A stretch of 64,000 nt of DNA from Deinococcus sp. AJ005 (GTDB taxonomy: Bacteria; Deinococcota; Deinococci; Deinococcales; Deinococcaceae). The stretch is taken from NCBI RefSeq assembly GCF_009017495.1, contig NZ_CP044990.1:3011001-3075000 (forward strand). The letters run 5' to 3'. Shown one piece after another: positions 37,107 to 45,292 of the stretch. The notes beneath the pieces were generated by a model that ran no database searches, was not told where the DNA came from, and saw only the letters and a program-made list of their open reading frames with translations. Position 1 is the stretch's first letter. Every line of letters starts with the position of its first letter. The position numbers were made by a program, and so were the translations under genes.

Positions 37107-37286
37107 ATGAATCTGCTGCGCTGGCTTTCGGGGATGTTTCGCCGCGACACCCAGACTCCGCCACGTGACGATCAGGATGACGGCGTGGGTGTGCTGGTTC
37201 CTGCCGGACCGCGCCCGCTGCGGGGTGGGGCGCATGCCCAGCCGCCGAGGCCAGAGCAGAAGAGACAGGACACGCCGCGTAGATAA
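37107..37286 (+). CDS. Small hypothetical protein, 59 residues
   Basis: [20 protein letters not shown] has an amphipathic, basic N-terminus and is followed by a Pro/Arg-rich tail. It is not recognised as a family. Support: it sits alone between divergent genes and a good terminator follows 23 nt after the stop. Peripheral membrane association is possible from the N-terminal helix. Start ATG without clear ribosome binding site. Confidence 0.5.
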   Translation: MNLLRWLSGMFRRDTQTPPRDDQDDGVGVLVPAGPRPLRGGAHAQPPRPEQKRQDTPRR

Positions 37287-37309
37287 ATTCTTGCCTGTCA
37301 AAAGACAAT

Positions 37310-37333
37310 CCCGCCGTCTGTGGCGGGTTTTTT
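37310..37333 (+). terminator. Rho-independent terminator
   Basis: CCCGCC pairs with GGCGGG, 6-nt loop, followed by TTTTTT. It closes the small ORF before the acyl-CoA ligase gene. Confidence 0.85.
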
Positions 37334-37490
37334 CGTCTCTCTGCCCCCACATGCCAGAAGAACGCACGCGAAAATACGCCTCCCGCGCCCGGCAATCTCT
37401 ATACTCGGCCCAAACATCCCAGATTCCAGACCGGGTGGCCGCCAGAAGCCGCCGCCATTTTTCACCCTATCTCTCCACGGAGGCTCAACC

Positions 37491-39179
37491 ATGCAAGGCA
37501 ACATGATGGACGTTCAACTGACGGTCCCCACCATTCTGGAACGCATTCGCGGGCAGTACAAAACCCGTGAGGTGGTCAGCCTGCTGGCGGCGGGCCGCGA
37601 CGAGGCGGGCAATCCGGTTGCCAAGAAGCACCGCATCAGCTACGGCGAGGTAGCGGACCGCTCCCTGCGGCTGGCAAACGGCCTGCTGGGGCTGGGCTTG
37701 CAGAAGGGAGACCGGGTGGCGACATTGGCCGTCAACTCCTTCCGGCATCTGGAAGCGTACCTGGGCGTGCCCAGCGCGGGTCTGGTGCTGCACACCGTCA
37801 ACATCCGGCTGCACCCCGAACAGGTGGCCTGGATTCTGAACGACGCCGAGGACCGCGTGCTGATGATCGAGAACGTCTTCGCCGCCATGATCCCAGCGCT
37901 AAAGGCGGCCTGTCCCAAGCTGGAACACATCATCGTGATGGGACCGCTGCCGCAGCCCATGCCCGGCATCCACGACTATGACACCTTCGTGATGGGTGCG
38001 GAGCCTTTGTCCCGTTACCCGCGCCTGGACGAGAACGACGCAGCGGCCATGTGCTACACCTCCGGCACCACGGGGAACCCCAAGGGCGTGGTGTACACGC
38101 ACCGCTCCACCGTGCTGCACTCGCTGGTCAGCGCCCCCAAGGACGCCCTGAACGTGGGCGAGGCCGACAGCGTACTGCCCATCGTGCCGATGTTTCACGT
38201 CAACGCCTGGGGCCTGCCCTACACCTGCGCCATGTACGGCGCGAAACAGGTGTTTGCCGGGGTGTTCAGCGATGGCAAGAACATTGCCACGCTGCTTCAG
38301 GATGAAGGCGTAACCGTCACGGCGGGCGTGCCCACCATCTGGATGGGCCTGCTGGGCGAACTGGACCGCGCGAAAGAGGCTGGAGAGCCGTACAGGTTGG
38401 ACGGCCTGGAACGCCTGATCGTGGGCGGCAGCGCCGCGCCGGAATCCATGATCCGCGCCTTCCAGACGCGCCATGACCTGACCATGCTGCAAGCCTGGGG
38501 CATGACCGAAACGCACCCGCTGGGCACGGCCAGTAGCCTGCCCTTTGATGTGGATGCCGACAGCGACGAGGGCTTCAAGCTGCGGGCCAAGCAGGGCCGC
38601 ACCGTGCCGCTGATCACGCTGGATATCGTGGATGCGGGCCGCAAACGCCTACCCCACGACGGCAAAACGATGGGCAACCTGATCGCGCGCGGCCCGTGGG
38701 TGGCCAACAGCTATTACAAGGGCGCGGGCCAGGACAACTTCTTTGAGCTGGACGGCGAACTGTGGTTTGACACCGGCGATATCTCCACGCTGGACGAGCG
38801 CGGTTACATGCACATTCAGGACCGCAGCAAGGACCTGATCAAGTCCGGCGGCGAGTGGATCAGCAGCGTGGACCTGGAAAACGCCATCATGGCGCACCCC
38901 GCCGTGGCGCAGTGCGCCGTCATTGCGATGGACGATCCCAAGTGGGACGAGCGCCCGCTGGCCGTGGTGGTCCCGCGCCCCGGCCAGAGCGTGACCCATC
39001 AGCAGTTGATTGAATTGCTGGAACCCCACTTCGCCAAGTTCTGGCTGCCCGACGCCACCGTGCTGACCGACAGCATTCCGATCGGCGCAACCGGCAAGTT
39101 CCTGAAACGTGAACTGCGCGAGGAGTACCGGGGCTACTCGGCTGGGAATTCGCCGCATCGGGCCGAGCAGACGGAGTAA
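37491..39179 (+). CDS. Long-chain fatty acid-CoA ligase
   Basis: 562 residues of the ANL superfamily. Motifs: [19 protein letters not shown] (AMP/phosphate loop), [47 protein letters not shown] (hinge) and the catalytic Lys in [12 protein letters not shown]. It activates fatty acids to acyl-CoA via acyl-AMP. The HPLGT form after MTET is typical of medium/long-chain ligases. Start at ATG 37491 with GGAGG upstream; the extended frame crosses the terminator and is rejected. A TATACT box lies at 37400-37405. Confidence 0.93.
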   Translation: MQGNMMDVQLTVPTILERIRGQYKTREVVSLLAAGRDEAGNPVAKKHRISYGEVADRSLRLANGLLGLGLQKGDRVATLAVNSFRHLEAYLGVPSAGLVLHTVNIRLHPEQVAWILNDAEDRVLMIENVFAAMIPALKAACPKLEHIIVMGPLPQPMPGIHDYDTFVMGAEPLSRYPRLDENDAAAMCYTSGTTGNPKGVVYTHRSTVLHSLVSAPKDALNVGEADSVLPIVPMFHVNAWGLPYTCAMYGAKQVFAGVFSDGKNIATLLQDEGVTVTAGVPTIWMGLLGELDRAKEAGEPYRLDGLERLIVGGSAAPESMIRAFQTRHDLTMLQAWGMTETHPLGTASSLPFDVDADSDEGFKLRAKQGRTVPLITLDIVDAGRKRLPHDGKTMGNLIARGPWVANSYYKGAGQDNFFELDGELWFDTGDISTLDERGYMHIQDRSKDLIKSGGEWISSVDLENAIMAHPAVAQCAVIAMDDPKWDERPLAVVVPRPGQSVTHQQLIELLEPHFAKFWLPDATVLTDSIPIGATGKFLKRELREEYRGYSAGNSPHRAEQTE

Positions 39180-39204
39180 ATTGACGCCGTAAATTTTGCA
39201 TAGG

Positions 39205-39237
39205 CAGCGCCGCCCCCACATCAGGAGGGCGGCGCTG
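39205..39237 (+). terminator. GC-rich hairpin after the acyl-CoA ligase gene
   Basis: CAGCGCCGCCC pairs perfectly with GGGCGGCGCTG (11 bp). No T-run follows. Confidence 0.55.
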
Positions 39238-39333
39238 TCACTGTCTCTGGATGAGCTGCTCTTGAACTTCCCCACGTTGTTCAGTCCAGACCCAGCGGTG
39301 TGGAACTGGGGGCCTCTCCCGCCTTCCAAAACG

Positions 39334-39339
39334 TAGAAT
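39334..39339 (+). promoter_or_regulatory. Leaderless -10 element (TAGAAT)
   Basis: TAGAAT stands 7 nt before the esterase ATG. Confidence 0.5.
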
Positions 39340-39346
39340 CCCTCCC

Positions 39347-40354
39347 ATGGCCGTTTCCGTCTCCGGGCAACTCGTGACCTTCAGCCCCCCACCCGGCGCA
39401 GTGGCTCTGGTGGGGGATTTCACCGACTGGCGTAAGCAGCAGCCTTTGCCCGTGCCAGCGGGGCAGCCCATCACGCTAACCCTGCCGCGCGGCGCGTGGG
39501 TGGAATACGCCTGGCTGGACGCGGCGGGCGTGGCGTTTGCGGACCCCGACAATGCCCAGAAATCCCTGAATCCGTGGTGGCCCTACCCGCGCGCGGCGGT
39601 GGTGGGCGAGTACACGCGGCACCCACTATGGCTGGCCCCGGAGGCGACGCAAAAGGGAACCGCCCAGCGCCTGACCTGGGAGGGCAGCGTCTTCCCTGGC
39701 ACCCGCCGCGCCATCGTCTACACCCCTCACGGCTATATGCCTGGCACGCCGATCCCAGTTTATTACGTGCAGGACGGCGTGGCCTTTTACCGCACCGGCA
39801 AACTGGGCGAGGTGATGGACCGCGCGCTGGAGGCTGGACTGGCGACGGGCGCAGCCCTGGTGTTCGTGGAGCCGGGAGACCGCAACGAGGAGTACTACCT
39901 GAATGACCGCTACCTGAATTTTCTGACGCAAGAGGTGTTTCCGCGTGTGGAGGGCGAACTGGTCACGGTTGGGGAACGTGGGCTGTGGGGCGCGAGCCTG
40001 GGCGGGCTGATCTCGCTGTATCTGGGGAGCCGTCACCCGGAACTGTTCAGCCGCGTGGTCAGCCACAGCGGGGCCTTCATCGCCAGACCTGGGGCCACGG
40101 ATTCGGCGGGCGTGATTGACACCACCGGGGCCGGGGAATGGTTGCTGGAGGGGTTGCGCCAGACTCCGCCCACGCACCTGAAAACCAGTCTAGATACCGG
40201 CGTACTGGAATGGCTGACCGGGCCGAATCGCCGCATGGCGGGCCTATTCGCTGATCTGGCTCTGCCGCACCAGTATCGCGAATACCCCAGCGGCCACAAC
40301 TGGGTAACGTGGCGCGAGGCGTTGCCAGAGGCGTTTCTATATATGCAGGGCTGA
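39347..40354 (+). CDS. Esterase of the enterochelin esterase-like (Fes/esterase D) family
   Basis: 335 residues. The N-terminal beta-sandwich (AVALVGDFTDWRKQQPLPV, about 1-85) resembles the carbohydrate-binding/early-set module found in Fes-like and glycogen-branching proteins. The alpha/beta-hydrolase domain has YYVQDGVAFYRTGKLGEV, the nucleophile in LWGASLGGLISLYLG and the His in YREYPSGHNWVTWREALP. It should cleave an ester in the cytoplasm, since no signal peptide is visible. The substrate is unknown; siderophore or acetylated sugar esters are candidates. Confidence 0.87.
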   Translation: MAVSVSGQLVTFSPPPGAVALVGDFTDWRKQQPLPVPAGQPITLTLPRGAWVEYAWLDAAGVAFADPDNAQKSLNPWWPYPRAAVVGEYTRHPLWLAPEATQKGTAQRLTWEGSVFPGTRRAIVYTPHGYMPGTPIPVYYVQDGVAFYRTGKLGEVMDRALEAGLATGAALVFVEPGDRNEEYYLNDRYLNFLTQEVFPRVEGELVTVGERGLWGASLGGLISLYLGSRHPELFSRVVSHSGAFIARPGATDSAGVIDTTGAGEWLLEGLRQTPPTHLKTSLDTGVLEWLTGPNRRMAGLFADLALPHQYREYPSGHNWVTWREALPEAFLYMQG

Positions 40355-40402
40355 AGCGTCCTCACCACCACCCACGCCATAGGCGGCATAGTCGCCCCAT
40401 TC

Positions 40403-41467
40403 ATGCGGAACTCTTTTCTCCTGGCACTGGGTTGTTCAACACTGACCCTCAGCAGCGGCGCGGGGGCGCTCACCATGACCTATCCCAACAGCACCACCAC
40501 CATCCACGAACGGGCCGCCGACTGGGCAGGCGCGGAAGTTCAGGGCACGCAGCTTCACGCCGAGGCCGTCTCGCTGGCTCCGGGCGTCACGAATGGCACG
40601 CTGACTTCTGCCCCACTGAGCGCCCCGGCCTTTGATGAACTGGTGCCGTCGTGGAATGCCGTCACACCCGGCGCGGGCAGCGTGAGCGTGGAGGTCCGGG
40701 CGCAGACAGGGGCGGCCTGGTCCCGCTGGTATTCCTTTGGAACGTGGAGCAGCACGGAGGGCCGCAGCAGCCTGAATGGGCAGAAGGACAGCGCCGGGCA
40801 AGTCATGACCGACACCCTGCGCCTGACCAAAAAGGCCACGGCGTACCAGTACCGCGTGACCTTGCGGGGCGAGGGAACCACGTTGCGCCTGCTGGCCTTC
40901 AACACCTCGGACCGCGCCCGCCAGAGCGCCGGACTGGGGACGATCAGCGACAGAGCGGCGTGGGGCAAAGTAAACGACGTGCCGCAGCGTTCGCAGATGA
41001 TCTACCCGGACGGCGGCGAGGTGTGGTGCAGCCCCACCAGCGTCTCCATGATCCTGGCTGCACGTGGTGTGGACGTCACCGTGCCGCAGGCCGCAAAAGC
41101 CACCTATGACCGCGCTTACGACGGCACGGGTAACTGGTCCTTCAATGCCGCCTACGCCGGGGCGCTGGGGATGCGTGCCTACGTGACCCGGCTGCCCAGT
41201 CTGGCCGCCGCCGAGAAATTCACGGGTGCAGGCTTGCCGATTGCCGTCAGCCTGGGCTGGAAGAAAGGCGAACTGCCCGGCGCGGCGATAGCCACCAGCA
41301 GCGGGCATTTGATGGTTTTAATCGGCTTCGATAAGGCAGGCAATCCCGTCCTGAACGATCCCGCCGCGCCCAGCAACGAAACCGTGCGCCGCACCTACCC
41401 GCGCGCCGCCTTTGAGAAGCTGTGGCTCTCGCACAGTGGCGGGCTGAGTTACGTGATCGGGGAGTAG
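40403..41467 (+). CDS. Secreted C39-like cysteine peptidase family protein
   Basis: 354 residues with a Sec signal (FLLALGCSTLTLSSGAGA). The first half is a beta domain of unknown role. The second half holds VPQRSQMIYPDGGEVWCSPTSVSMIL (catalytic Cys after the conserved Q) and SSGHLMVLIGFDKAGNPVLNDPAA (catalytic His and Asp/Asn). This is the pattern of peptidase_C39_2 proteins. It probably cleaves peptides or peptidoglycan cross-links outside the membrane. Function of the N-terminal half is open. Confidence 0.85.
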   Translation: MRNSFLLALGCSTLTLSSGAGALTMTYPNSTTTIHERAADWAGAEVQGTQLHAEAVSLAPGVTNGTLTSAPLSAPAFDELVPSWNAVTPGAGSVSVEVRAQTGAAWSRWYSFGTWSSTEGRSSLNGQKDSAGQVMTDTLRLTKKATAYQYRVTLRGEGTTLRLLAFNTSDRARQSAGLGTISDRAAWGKVNDVPQRSQMIYPDGGEVWCSPTSVSMILAARGVDVTVPQAAKATYDRAYDGTGNWSFNAAYAGALGMRAYVTRLPSLAAAEKFTGAGLPIAVSLGWKKGELPGAAIATSSGHLMVLIGFDKAGNPVLNDPAAPSNETVRRTYPRAAFEKLWLSHSGGLSYVIGE

Positions 41468-41860
41468 GCGGAGGGCCAACTCGTCCACGGTCAGCCGGGG
41501 AACACGGGAGACAATATCCAGCCCATTCAGCAACAGGCCGCTGGTTGTGTCTGCGGAGCGCGTCCGCTCGGACAACTTTAGAGGACGCTCCTTTTCAGTT
41601 TCCCAGATGGGCGCACGGGCAGGGATTCATGGCGGCACTCTGCCAAAGTTGTGCTGGACGCAGGAAAGATCAAGACCCCCTGAAAAAACACTTCAGGGCA
41701 TTCGTCAAGAAATGGCTCTCCCTTGTGGCTCAGGCTGACCTCACTTTGGAAGCGAGCAACGGCCCCGCCTCTCAATCCAGCATTCCAGACGGTGTGATGC
41801 GGCGAACGGTACGGCATACCCAGACCTTCAGCCCACGCGCCCTCTACACTCAACCCACGC
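41468..41860. other. Intergenic region without supported gene
   Basis: About 390 bases. Several overlapping frames exist on both strands, but none has a ribosome binding site, a leaderless promoter or family similarity. TACACT occurs 10 nt before the next ATG and may be its -10 box. Confidence 0.4.
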
Positions 41861-42697
41861 ATGGACTTTCCCACCACCTGCCCCACCTGTGGCCGCGAGA
41901 ACCGCGCCGAGTACGCCGACAGCAGCGTGCATGACCTGAACTGCGCGAGGTGCGGGTCCGCCTACTGCGTGCTGGTGCGAAAGCAGAAGTTCGAGGTGCT
42001 GTTTGACCTGGGCACCCGCGCCCTGATGGACGGCTATGCCCGTGAGGCGGTGGCCAGTTTCGCGGCGGCGCTCGAACGCTTTTTCGAGTTCTATGTGCGT
42101 TCGTATGCCCTGGAACGCGCCTCGGACACGGCAGCAGATTTTGGCGAGGCGACGGCAGCGTTGACGGGCACCTGGCGGCATGTGGCCAGCCAGTCCGAGC
42201 GGCAACTGGGCATGTTCGCGCTGGCCTACCTGCTGCGCGAGGGCAAGGAGCCGGATTTCCTGACCCCCGCCGCCCTGGGCGCGGACTTTCGCAACCGCGT
42301 GATCCACCGGGGCGAGTTGCCTGCCCGCACCGATGTCGAAAGCTATGCCGCGCAGGTCTTTTCCCTGATCGACCGCCTGCTGACCGAACTGGGAGACGGC
42401 GCAAAACAGGCCGAACTGGCGCAGGAACAGGCGTTCGCCCTGCACATCGCCGCGCTGCCAGACGGCGTGACCGCCGTGTTCGAGGAACATCCTGGCATGT
42501 TCCGCGCCCGCCGTTTCGGAACGCTTGCGCCCATGCCCAAGCCCAGCAAGACGGCCACGCAACCCGCCCTGAGAAGTGGCATGAACGGCAGTGGGATGAA
42601 CAGCGCCCGTGCGTACCAGCAGGCGCAGCAGCAGGCCCTGTTTCAGCGGGCGCTGGAGGAACGCGGGAAGTTGCTCAAGGGGTTCAAGGGCGGGTAG
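41861..42697 (+). CDS. Zinc-ribbon protein with HEPN-like helical domain
   Basis: 278 residues. Two CxxC pairs at the N-terminus ([17 protein letters not shown]) form a zinc ribbon. The central helical part (about 50-180) contains [17 protein letters not shown] and [21 protein letters not shown], where RNRVIH fits the R-x4-6-H signature of HEPN domains. HEPN proteins are often RNases in defence or toxin systems, but many are non-catalytic. The C-terminus is Gln/Ala-rich ([21 protein letters not shown]). No antitoxin-like (MNT) partner is adjacent. Family assignment is mine and tentative. Confidence 0.6.
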   Translation: MDFPTTCPTCGRENRAEYADSSVHDLNCARCGSAYCVLVRKQKFEVLFDLGTRALMDGYAREAVASFAAALERFFEFYVRSYALERASDTAADFGEATAALTGTWRHVASQSERQLGMFALAYLLREGKEPDFLTPAALGADFRNRVIHRGELPARTDVESYAAQVFSLIDRLLTELGDGAKQAELAQEQAFALHIAALPDGVTAVFEEHPGMFRARRFGTLAPMPKPSKTATQPALRSGMNGSGMNSARAYQQAQQQALFQRALEERGKLLKGFKGG

Positions 42698-42755
42698 CGC
42701 CAGAAGGCGGCGGCGAGAAGGGAGCGGCGGTTGGACGCCTGAACCCCCGCGCCCC

Positions 42756-42761
42756 TAGACT
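42756..42761 (+). promoter_or_regulatory. Leaderless -10 element (TAGACT)
   Basis: TAGACT stands 5 nt before the adenine deaminase ATG. Confidence 0.5.
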
Positions 42762-42766
42762 GCCCC

Positions 42767-44467
42767 ATGCAGTTTGAAAGTGACCAGCAGGGGGACCGGC
42801 GGCGACTGGTCCGGGTGGCGCGGGGCGAGGAGGCGGGCGATCTGCTGATTCGCAGCGCACAGGTGGTCCAGCCCGCCACGCGCGAGATTTTTGAGGCCGA
42901 CGTGCTGGTGGCAGATGGGCGGGTGGCCGCTCTAGGCGGCACTGGCATGAATTTTGAGGCCGAGCGGGTGATTGAGGCACGAGGCGCGTTCCTGGCCCCC
43001 GGCTTCATCGACGGCCACATCCATATCGAGTCCAGCCTGCTGACTCCGGCAGGTTTTGCGCGGGCGGTGCTGCCGCGCGGCACGACCGGCGTGGTGGCCG
43101 AACCGCATGAGGTGGTCAACGTGCTGGGCGTGCGCGGTCTGGAATGGATGCTGGAGGCCGGACGAACTTCGGGCCTGCGTGTGTGGGCCTCTGCGCCGTC
43201 ATGCGTCCCTGCCAGCGAATTCGAGAACGGCGGCGCACACGTCACGGCAGCGGAAACCGCCCGGATGCTGCGCGTGCCCGGCGTCCTGGGTCTGGCCGAG
43301 ATGATGAATTACCCCGGCGTGCTAGGCGGCAACCCTGACGTCTGGGACATTCTGGAGGCGGGCCGCGCGGCGGGCGGGCGCATGGACGGCCACGCCGCCG
43401 GGGTGCAGGGCCGTGACCTGATGGCCTACGCGGCGGCTGGAATGCACTCGGACCATGAGGCCGCCACGCCCCAGGAAGCCCGTGAACGCCTGCGCGCGGG
43501 CCTGTGGCTGATGGTCCGCGAGGGTTCGGCGGCCCGCAATCTAGACGCCCTGCTGCCCGTACTCCTAGAGCGCCCGCGCCGCGCCATGCTGGTCAGCGAC
43601 GACGTGAGCGTGGACGAATTGCTGGGACTGGGCCATATGGACCGCCTGCTGCGAACCTGCGTGGCGGGTGGCCTGCACCCGGCGGACGCGGTAGCACTCG
43701 TGACCTGCAACCCAGCGGAATACTGGGGCCTGCACGACTGTGGTCTGATCGCCCCCGGCTATCACGCCGACATGGTGCTACTGCGTGATCTGAAAGGTTT
43801 TGAGGTGCTGGAAACGTTCATTGGCGGCACAGAAGCGCGGCCTGGCGAGATTACCCCGCCCCTAGGCGGCGGCGGCGTGGATCTGGGGGCCGACTGGGAC
43901 ACGGCGACGTTTGACGTTCCCGCCCAGTGGCCAGTGATGCAGGTTTCCCCGGATCAAATCACTACGGAGCGGGGCGCACCTGGCAGCGCCAATTCAGAGA
44001 GTGGAGGGGCGCGCATGGTGGTGGCGGACCGCTACGGGCGCGGCCACCGGGCAGCGTGCTGGACCTCCGGCACGGGTATGGGCAGCCGGGGAACACTGGG
44101 CATCAGCATCCTGCACGACGCCCACAACGCCGCGTTCCTGGGCGGCAACGACGACGATGTGAGGGCAGCAGGCCACGCCCTGCGCGAGATGGGCGGCGGC
44201 GTGGTGGTGGTCTCGGGCGGCGCGGTTCAGGCCAGTCTGCCCCTGCCCTACGCGGGCCTGATGACCGATCTGCCCCCGCAGCAGGCTGCCGCCCGACTAG
44301 GTGAGGTCACCGCTGCTGCCCGCGCTCTGGGTTGTGTGCTGCCGTACCCGGTCACCACCCTCAGTTTCCTGGGCCTGAGCGTGATTCCATCCCTGAAACT
44401 GACCCCACGCGGCCTGCTGGACGTCGATGAGTGGAAGTTGCTGGCACCCACACCCGATCCTTTCTAG
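42767..44467 (+). CDS. ade: Adenine deaminase
   Basis: 566 residues of the amidohydrolase fold, converting adenine to hypoxanthine in purine salvage. Metal ligands are in APGFIDGHIHIESSLLTP (HxH) and GVVAEPHEVVNVLG. Also present are GLAEMMNYPGVLGG, RMDGHAAGVQG, AAGMHSDHEAAT and the C-terminal Ade-specific segment SILHDAHNAAFLGGNDDD. Length and order agree with Ade. It has its own leaderless promoter. Confidence 0.94.
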   Translation: MQFESDQQGDRRRLVRVARGEEAGDLLIRSAQVVQPATREIFEADVLVADGRVAALGGTGMNFEAERVIEARGAFLAPGFIDGHIHIESSLLTPAGFARAVLPRGTTGVVAEPHEVVNVLGVRGLEWMLEAGRTSGLRVWASAPSCVPASEFENGGAHVTAAETARMLRVPGVLGLAEMMNYPGVLGGNPDVWDILEAGRAAGGRMDGHAAGVQGRDLMAYAAAGMHSDHEAATPQEARERLRAGLWLMVREGSAARNLDALLPVLLERPRRAMLVSDDVSVDELLGLGHMDRLLRTCVAGGLHPADAVALVTCNPAEYWGLHDCGLIAPGYHADMVLLRDLKGFEVLETFIGGTEARPGEITPPLGGGGVDLGADWDTATFDVPAQWPVMQVSPDQITTERGAPGSANSESGGARMVVADRYGRGHRAACWTSGTGMGSRGTLGISILHDAHNAAFLGGNDDDVRAAGHALREMGGGVVVVSGGAVQASLPLPYAGLMTDLPPQQAAARLGEVTAAARALGCVLPYPVTTLSFLGLSVIPSLKLTPRGLLDVDEWKLLAPTPDPF

Positions 44468-44739
44468 AACACATGTCCCGGAAGTGGGCACCCTGGTTTG
44501 CAAATCTCCGCCTGAGAGCGCAGCCAGGGGTCCAGATTCCGTCACTCCCCCGATCTCCGCCCCGTATGCCACCGCTTTTGGCACATCTGGCAACTTCATC
44601 AGGTGACTGAGAGACGCGCAGACGTGTGTGTTGCCGTCGGGTGATGCGGCGAAATTGCATAGAGCCGGACAGAGCAACCCTCCAGGTGCGAGTTCCGTCT
44701 CAAGCCCTCTGCTCCCCAACCCCATTCGTGGAGCGTCTT

Positions 44740-45180
44740 CGCGCATCTCATTTTGATCTCATATCTCATTAGAGACACATAAGAAGGGGAATAGATTCTA
44801 AATCCTAGATGCTGACTGCAATTTTTCATATGACATCTAAAATCATTAAAACCGAATCTGTATTCTCGCAATTACCTTTAAATTTTTGTAAGTGGTTCTA
44901 CAGTTTTATTTTACACTCTATCTATTTAAATTGAGCCAGACTATTCTTACATTTTCCTTACTCGGCGAAAAATAAAGATCTTTGCTGGGAGAACGATCGA
45001 CTTACGCCAGCCTCCAATTTTTTCTTACAGACCTCATACCAGATAGCCTTTAAAGGGAATAACCCTCCCCCTATACACCCGTTAAAAAGACGTTAAATCT
45101 TAATTTCTGTTAAAAATTGAGCAAAATGAGGCTTTCTGCTATGGATATTTCATAGATGAAGGTCTGGCCAAATCTATAGC
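44740..45180. promoter_or_regulatory. AT-rich island upstream of the exopolysaccharide locus
   Basis: About 440 bases of visibly low GC in a high-GC genome, without a supported ORF. It holds three GTTAAA copies (from 45081, 45092 and 45109) and an inverted repeat CTATG (45139-45143) / CATAG (45151-45155). A role as regulatory region or silencer target is likely. The stretch 44468-44739 before it has no gene either. Confidence 0.45.
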
Positions 45181-45292
45181 GTGATGGCAGCCGAGAAGAA
45201 CCCACCATCCCCCGGCGACCCACACGCCATTTTTATAGATCCTCCGAATCTGCCCCTTCCGTCGATGACGCGCCTTTCCCAGGAGAACCCAC

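Noticed and set aside
41422..41934. 170-codon frame filling the gap before the zinc-ribbon gene
   Set aside because: No start signal, overlaps two real genes and reads as low-complexity sequence.
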